Below, in pieces: positions 5,794-6,315 of a DNA stretch of 6,315 bases. The DNA is from Deltaproteobacteria bacterium (GTDB lineage: Bacteria; Desulfobacterota; Desulfarculia; Desulfarculales; Desulfarculaceae). The DNA lies in the NCBI GenBank assembly GCA_021815655.1, contig JAKAGJ010000136.1, positions 1-6,315 of the forward strand. Reading direction: 5' to 3'. Numbering within the stretch: the first letter of the stretch is position 1; every line of letters starts with the position of its first letter. The notes below the pieces were generated by a model. That model ran no database searches and was not told the DNA's origin. It saw only the letters and a list, made by a program, of their open reading frames with translations. The translations under genes were made by a program, and so were the position numbers.

Positions 5794-5827
5794 GGAAGGG
5801 GCCTCTCGATCCAGACGGGTCCCTTCC
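5794..5827 (-). terminator. Hairpin with T-tract on the minus strand after the acyl-CoA dehydrogenase gene
   Basis: GGAAGGG (5794-5800) and CCCTTCC (5821-5827) form a 7-bp stem around a 20-base loop, with CC/GG (5802-5803 with 5817-5818) possible inside. The stem lies eight bases after the stop codon. The A-run at 5788-5793 gives six Ts after the stem on the minus strand, the form of an intrinsic terminator for leftward transcription. On the + strand the stem is followed by TCCGTATG, so it would not be a standard terminator for the upstream operon, though it could protect the 3' end. Confidence 0.5.
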
Positions 5828-5870
5828 TCCGTATGACGGCATTACGACCAACGTGGGGACAGGTTTCGCC

Positions 5871-6315
5871 ATGCCCAAAAAATTCGCCGGTTCAACCGGA
5901 GACAAAAAGAGCGCGCGGGCCAATCTGCGTTTGGTGGAGCCAGCGCCCAAGGGCCAAGCCAACGTCTACCAGCTAAAGATTGTATTGAAGGACATCAAGC
6001 CGCCCATCTGGCGCAGGTTTCAGGTAGCCGGCGACATTAGGTTCTCCGATTTGTCTCGGGTCATTCAAATCGTCATGGGCTGGCAGGACGCGCACCTCCA
6101 CGAGTTTCGGGTCGGCGAAAAGCCCATCGGTGTACCTGATCCAGACTTCCCGTCCTCCGACGAGATGATCAACGAAGCATACGTCAGGTTGAACGAGGCC
6201 GTTAAAGGCGAGAAGATCAAATTCACCTACGAATATGACTTCGGAGATGGCTGGCGGCACGAACTGACAGTGGAAAAGGTGCTGGCTGGGGAGCAGGGCG
6301 AGCCTCTACCCCGCT
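5871..6315 (+). CDS. pRiA4b ORF-3-like protein (partial, 3' end beyond window)
   Basis: The first 148 residues are visible and the frame runs open off the right edge. Residues 1-30 are basic and poor in hydrophobics (MPKKFAGSTGDKKSARANLR). From about 32 the sequence matches the plasmid pRiA4b ORF-3 family (sometimes named after the IS1096 passenger protein): VYQLKIVLKDIKPPIWRRF (32-50), IQIVMGWQDAHLHEF (65-79) and the hallmark YEYDFGDGWRHELTVEKVL (120-138). Members are often about 180-200 residues, so some 40-50 are probably missing. The molecular function is not established; the family occurs on plasmids, near mobile elements and in chromosomes. ATG 5871 has a modest Shine-Dalgarno sequence (GGGGACAGG, 5855-5863). 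Codons are visibly less GC-biased (AAA, GTA, TTG, CTA, GAT) than in the acyl-CoA genes, which hints at a different origin. It is probably not part of the acyl-CoA operon. Confidence 0.85.
   Translation, partial: MPKKFAGSTGDKKSARANLRLVEPAPKGQANVYQLKIVLKDIKPPIWRRFQVAGDIRFSDLSRVIQIVMGWQDAHLHEFRVGEKPIGVPDPDFPSSDEMINEAYVRLNEAVKGEKIKFTYEYDFGDGWRHELTVEKVLAGEQGEPLPR

Overview
The window is GC-rich, almost wholly + strand DNA. It looks like a free-living anaerobe or facultative bacterium of the deltaproteobacterial (Desulfobacterota) type. That placement rests on high GC, strong Shine-Dalgarno sites and an acyl-CoA gene set common in fatty-acid-oxidising sulfate reducers and syntrophs. It is an inference from style, not from a marker gene.

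Layout. Positions 1-249 are non-coding, with several short palindromes. A plausible sigma70-type promoter (250-278) precedes a 220-residue regulator (321-983) with an N-terminal helix-turn-helix and a C-terminal WYL-like fold. Then come four acyl-CoA genes: thiolase 1 (1039-2220), thiolase 2 (2494-3675), a crotonase-type enoyl-CoA hydratase (3735-4520) and an acyl-CoA dehydrogenase (4638-5786). A hairpin whose T-tract lies on the minus strand follows (5794-5827). The window ends inside a pRiA4b ORF-3-like gene (5871 to beyond 6315), which appears unrelated to the pathway.

How the genes fit together. The dehydrogenase makes the 2-enoyl-CoA, the hydratase adds water, and a thiolase cleaves (or, in reverse, condenses) the 3-ketoacyl-CoA. 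The 3-hydroxyacyl-CoA dehydrogenase and the electron-transfer flavoprotein are not in the window and must be supplied from elsewhere. The set could run as beta-oxidation of short acyl-CoAs or, reversed, as butyryl-CoA formation; the sequence does not decide. The regulator lies 55 bases before thiolase 1 and is a natural candidate to control the cluster.

The least ordinary stretch is the 273-base gap between the two thiolases (2221-2493). It holds a run of near-perfect stem-loops, one with a GGA loop resembling a CsrA/RsmA site, and a 10-base palindrome overlapping the ribosome-binding site of thiolase 2. The coding content is otherwise conventional, and I see no sign of a new multi-gene system.
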